From Bacteroidales bacterium (GTDB lineage Bacteria; Bacteroidota; Bacteroidia; Bacteroidales; GCA-2748055), in contig JACJXF010000025.1 of assembly GCA_020636775.1 (NCBI GenBank), positions 1 through 16,110 on the forward strand: DNA of 16,110 nucleotides, written 5' to 3'. Position numbers and translations under genes: made by a program. Below are positions 13,751 through 16,110 of the stretch, one piece after another. The first letter of the stretch is position 1. Each line of letters begins with the position of its first letter. Under the pieces are notes generated by a model, which saw nothing but the letters and a program-made list of their open reading frames with translations, was not told the DNA's origin and did not search any database.

Positions 13751-16110
13751 GTGAAAAAGATTTTAAAAACAGCATACCGGGTCATTATTTCGTTTTTTCT
13801 GGTCCTTTCTGTTATGGTAATCTCCGGGATTATCTTTGTGAATGCCTATAATTCGGAGATTCAGCAATTTGTTATATCACAGATTAATAAGCAAATAGAA
13901 GTAAAAGTAAGTATCAAGAGTTCGGAGCTTTCCGTGTGGAGTAAATTCCCGTATATAAGTCTTGTGCTGAATGATGCTGTTGCCCGATCAACAGATGGAT
14001 TCAATGCCGAAGATTTTCCGGAACAGTCGACCGACACTCTGTTTACTGCATCCAGAATATACCTTCAGTTTAACCTTTTCGACATAATTAAAAAGAATTA
14101 CCGCATCAGGAAAGTCCATGCAGTAAAGGGGAATGTAAATATTTTTATAGATACGGAGGGGAAGAATAATTATTCAATATTCAGGAAAACAGAATCTGAA
14201 GAATCAAAGGAATCAGCCCTGAACATTGCTCTTGACGGGGTCAAACTAAGCGATTTCTCCTGGAAGTTCATAAACAGGGCGAAAAAGATAAATTCAAAAG
14301 GGCAGATTACTGATGTTATTCTGAAAGGGAAGTTCTCGCAAAACAATTTTTCCCTTAATTCCCTTACATCCGTTTTTATTGACCATTTTACCAGAGAGAG
14401 CATTGAATATGCAAATCTTGTTAATCTCAAAACCAGGATAATACTTGATGTCAGGGACACCGTATTTACAATAAGCCGCGGCGACCTGATGATTAATGAT
14501 CTGAAACTTAAGACGGGAGGAAAGATCATTACGGGTGAAAAAACCATTCTGGACCTGCAACTTGCAGGAGAAAAGCTCGACATAAAATCCTTGCTAAGCA
14601 TCCTTCCAATCGATAAGGAAATCCTGAAGAAATATTCTCCATCCGGAAATGTCGGCATACTTGCTAAAATAAATGGAGAAATAAGCAGCACCAGCGTCCC
14701 CTCAATTAAGGCGGCCTTTAAACTCAGGGATGGAAAAGTTTTTCTCGCCGACAGAAATAGCTTTATCAATGGGATTGACCTGAAAGGAACTTTCTCGAAC
14801 GGCACATTAAGGAACGCAAGTACCAGCAGATTAAACCTGGATGAATTTTCTGTCAGTTACGGCAATAACTCACTGAAAGGGAATTTAGGCCTGAGTAATT
14901 TTAAATCACCGTTTATAAGCGCTTCTCTTTCCGGAAAAATAATGGCGGTAGATGTTTCCGGAATTCTCAATATGGAAAACCTGAAACTTGAAAATGGTGA
15001 AATTCTGCCCGATTTGAAGATAAACATTGCGCTTTCCTCATTTTCTGATTTCAGTCTGGAAAGGATTTCCTCCACGGGGCTAAGCGGAAAAATTGAATTT
15101 AAAGGGATTTCAGGCCGGATTCCAATGTCGGATGTTCCATTGGATCAACTTGACGGTGCTCTTAAATTAGAAAACGGAACATGGTTTCCTGTGTTTTCTA
15201 TGAAAATGGGAAAAAACAAGCTTTCAGCCAATCTGGTTGTAAATTATTTGTGGGAATACATGGTAAGTGGATCCGGTATCCCTGTAATTGAGGGGGATAT
15301 TGATGGAAGGTACTTAAATATAACCGACTTTTTCCCGAAAACAAATGAATCAGACAGCCTTTATTTTCAATTACCTGACAGCATTTACCTAAACCTTCAC
15401 TGCAATATTGATAGTTTCAGGTATGGTAAATTTACAGCAGGTCGGCTCGAAACATGGTTCCGTTACGATCCGGGACTTTTATCCGTATATTCTCTATCCA
15501 TGCAGACGCTAAAAGGAAGCTTTTCAGCTCAAGGACTTTTGCGTTCAGAAAAAGATGACAATCTGCTTCTTAAGGCAAGCGGAAACCTGAAAAACATTGA
15601 TATAAACCAGCTTTTTTATGTCTGTAATAATTTCTATCAGGATTTTATTGTTTCTGATAATCTGAAAGGACTTGTAAGTGGCAAAATTGTTTACTCGGGT
15701 CATATTAGTCCGCAGCTTGATCTGATAACCAAAGGCCTGGTAGTTGAATCAGATTTTACAATTGAAAACGGAGAACTGATTAATTTTGAACCAATAACCG
15801 AATTGTCTACCTACGTTGAACTTTCAGAATTGCAGCACATTAAATTTTCCACTTTAAAAGACACCATCCTTATTCATGATGAAAAGGTTTATATTCCTCA
15901 GATGGATATAAACAATTCTGCCTTTAATATTTCAGTTTCCGGAACACATGGTTTTGATGATTATTTTGAATATAAAATTAAGCTCAGTCTTTCTGAATTA
16001 CTGGCAAAAAAAATCAGAAAACCGAAAAAGGAAAGCGATGAATTTGGTGTTATTGTGGACGATGGTGCAGGGCGTTCAAATGTGTATCTTTCAATAATAG
16101 GAACATCGGA
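13751..16110 (+). CDS. AsmA-like envelope protein, partial (C-terminus outside window)
   Basis: A GTG codon at 13751 opens a frame that stays open for 786 codons to the window end. No ATG, GTG or TTG start lies just upstream of it in this frame. The protein begins KKILKTAYRVIIS with one membrane helix (about residues 10-31), then a SEIQQFVISQINKQIEVKVSI stretch as in other AsmA-like proteins, and continues as long repetitive beta-strand segments. Motifs such as LDGVKLSD, LENGELINFEPI and the stretch near 15900 (QMDINNSAFNISVSGTH) resemble the AsmA C-terminal domain. AsmA-like proteins are inner-membrane-anchored periplasmic bridges linked to phospholipid transport and outer-membrane homeostasis; the exact role here is unknown. 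The long open frames on the opposite strand within this region are shadows. Confidence 0.85.
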   Translation, partial: MKKILKTAYRVIISFFLVLSVMVISGIIFVNAYNSEIQQFVISQINKQIEVKVSIKSSELSVWSKFPYISLVLNDAVARSTDGFNAEDFPEQSTDTLFTASRIYLQFNLFDIIKKNYRIRKVHAVKGNVNIFIDTEGKNNYSIFRKTESEESKESALNIALDGVKLSDFSWKFINRAKKINSKGQITDVILKGKFSQNNFSLNSLTSVFIDHFTRESIEYANLVNLKTRIILDVRDTVFTISRGDLMINDLKLKTGGKIITGEKTILDLQLAGEKLDIKSLLSILPIDKEILKKYSPSGNVGILAKINGEISSTSVPSIKAAFKLRDGKVFLADRNSFINGIDLKGTFSNGTLRNASTSRLNLDEFSVSYGNNSLKGNLGLSNFKSPFISASLSGKIMAVDVSGILNMENLKLENGEILPDLKINIALSSFSDFSLERISSTGLSGKIEFKGISGRIPMSDVPLDQLDGALKLENGTWFPVFSMKMGKNKLSANLVVNYLWEYMVSGSGIPVIEGDIDGRYLNITDFFPKTNESDSLYFQLPDSIYLNLHCNIDSFRYGKFTAGRLETWFRYDPGLLSVYSLSMQTLKGSFSAQGLLRSEKDDNLLLKASGNLKNIDINQLFYVCNNFYQDFIVSDNLKGLVSGKIVYSGHISPQLDLITKGLVVESDFTIENGELINFEPITELSTYVELSELQHIKFSTLKDTILIHDEKVYIPQMDINNSAFNISVSGTHGFDDYFEYKIKLSLSELLAKKIRKPKKESDEFGVIVDDGAGRSNVYLSIIGTS

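Noticed and set aside
14170..14805. A 211-codon open frame on the minus strand
   Set aside because: It lies entirely within the AsmA-like gene, which has clear domain features. The reverse product is Ser/Phe/Leu-rich with no recognisable motif, as expected for a shadow frame.

Overview
The window reads as chromosome of a pigmented Bacteroidota bacterium. The evidence is moderate-to-low GC, Bacteroidota-type promoters (TTTG about 20 nt before TAnnTTTG), few Shine-Dalgarno sites, a CrtYcd-type lycopene cyclase, and ECF sigma/membrane anti-sigma/outer-membrane barrel genes of the kind common in that phylum. I cannot place it below phylum. I see no mobile element, CRISPR array, tRNA or rRNA, and no gene-free stretch above about 210 nt.

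Region 1 (1-3281, + strand) is a tightly packed carotenoid operon: phytoene desaturase crtI (5' end outside the window), phytoene synthase crtB, beta-carotene hydroxylase crtZ and a fused two-domain lycopene cyclase. Together they would take geranylgeranyl-PP through phytoene, lycopene and beta-carotene to zeaxanthin or cryptoxanthin.

Region 2 (3265-9097, - strand) is a six-gene operon read towards region 1: a TetR repressor, a LolA-like periplasmic lipid/lipoprotein carrier, two FtsX/LolCE-type permeases, a LolD-type ATPase and an outer-membrane barrel protein. Its promoter has a clear Bacteroidota -33/-7 pair, and the -7 element is one arm of a perfect 10+10 bp inverted repeat, a strong candidate operator. 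The gene set looks like a complete inner-membrane to periplasm to outer-membrane export route with unknown cargo. Its last gene overlaps the end of the carotenoid operon by 17 nt, tail to tail.

Region 3 (9231-12068, + strand) is an ECF regulatory unit: sigma factor, single-pass membrane protein (probable anti-sigma factor) and an outer-membrane barrel protein. Near-identical ECF-type promoters (TGTAAC, 16 or 17 nt, CGTC) lie before the sigma gene and before the barrel gene. This suggests autoregulation and a direct target. A strong intrinsic terminator closes the unit.

Region 4 (12100-16110, + strand) holds more ordinary genes: an E1-like (MoeB/ThiF/HesA) adenylyltransferase that has lost most of its zinc ligands, a PepE-type S51 dipeptidase, and a large AsmA-like protein with a GTG start that runs off the window.
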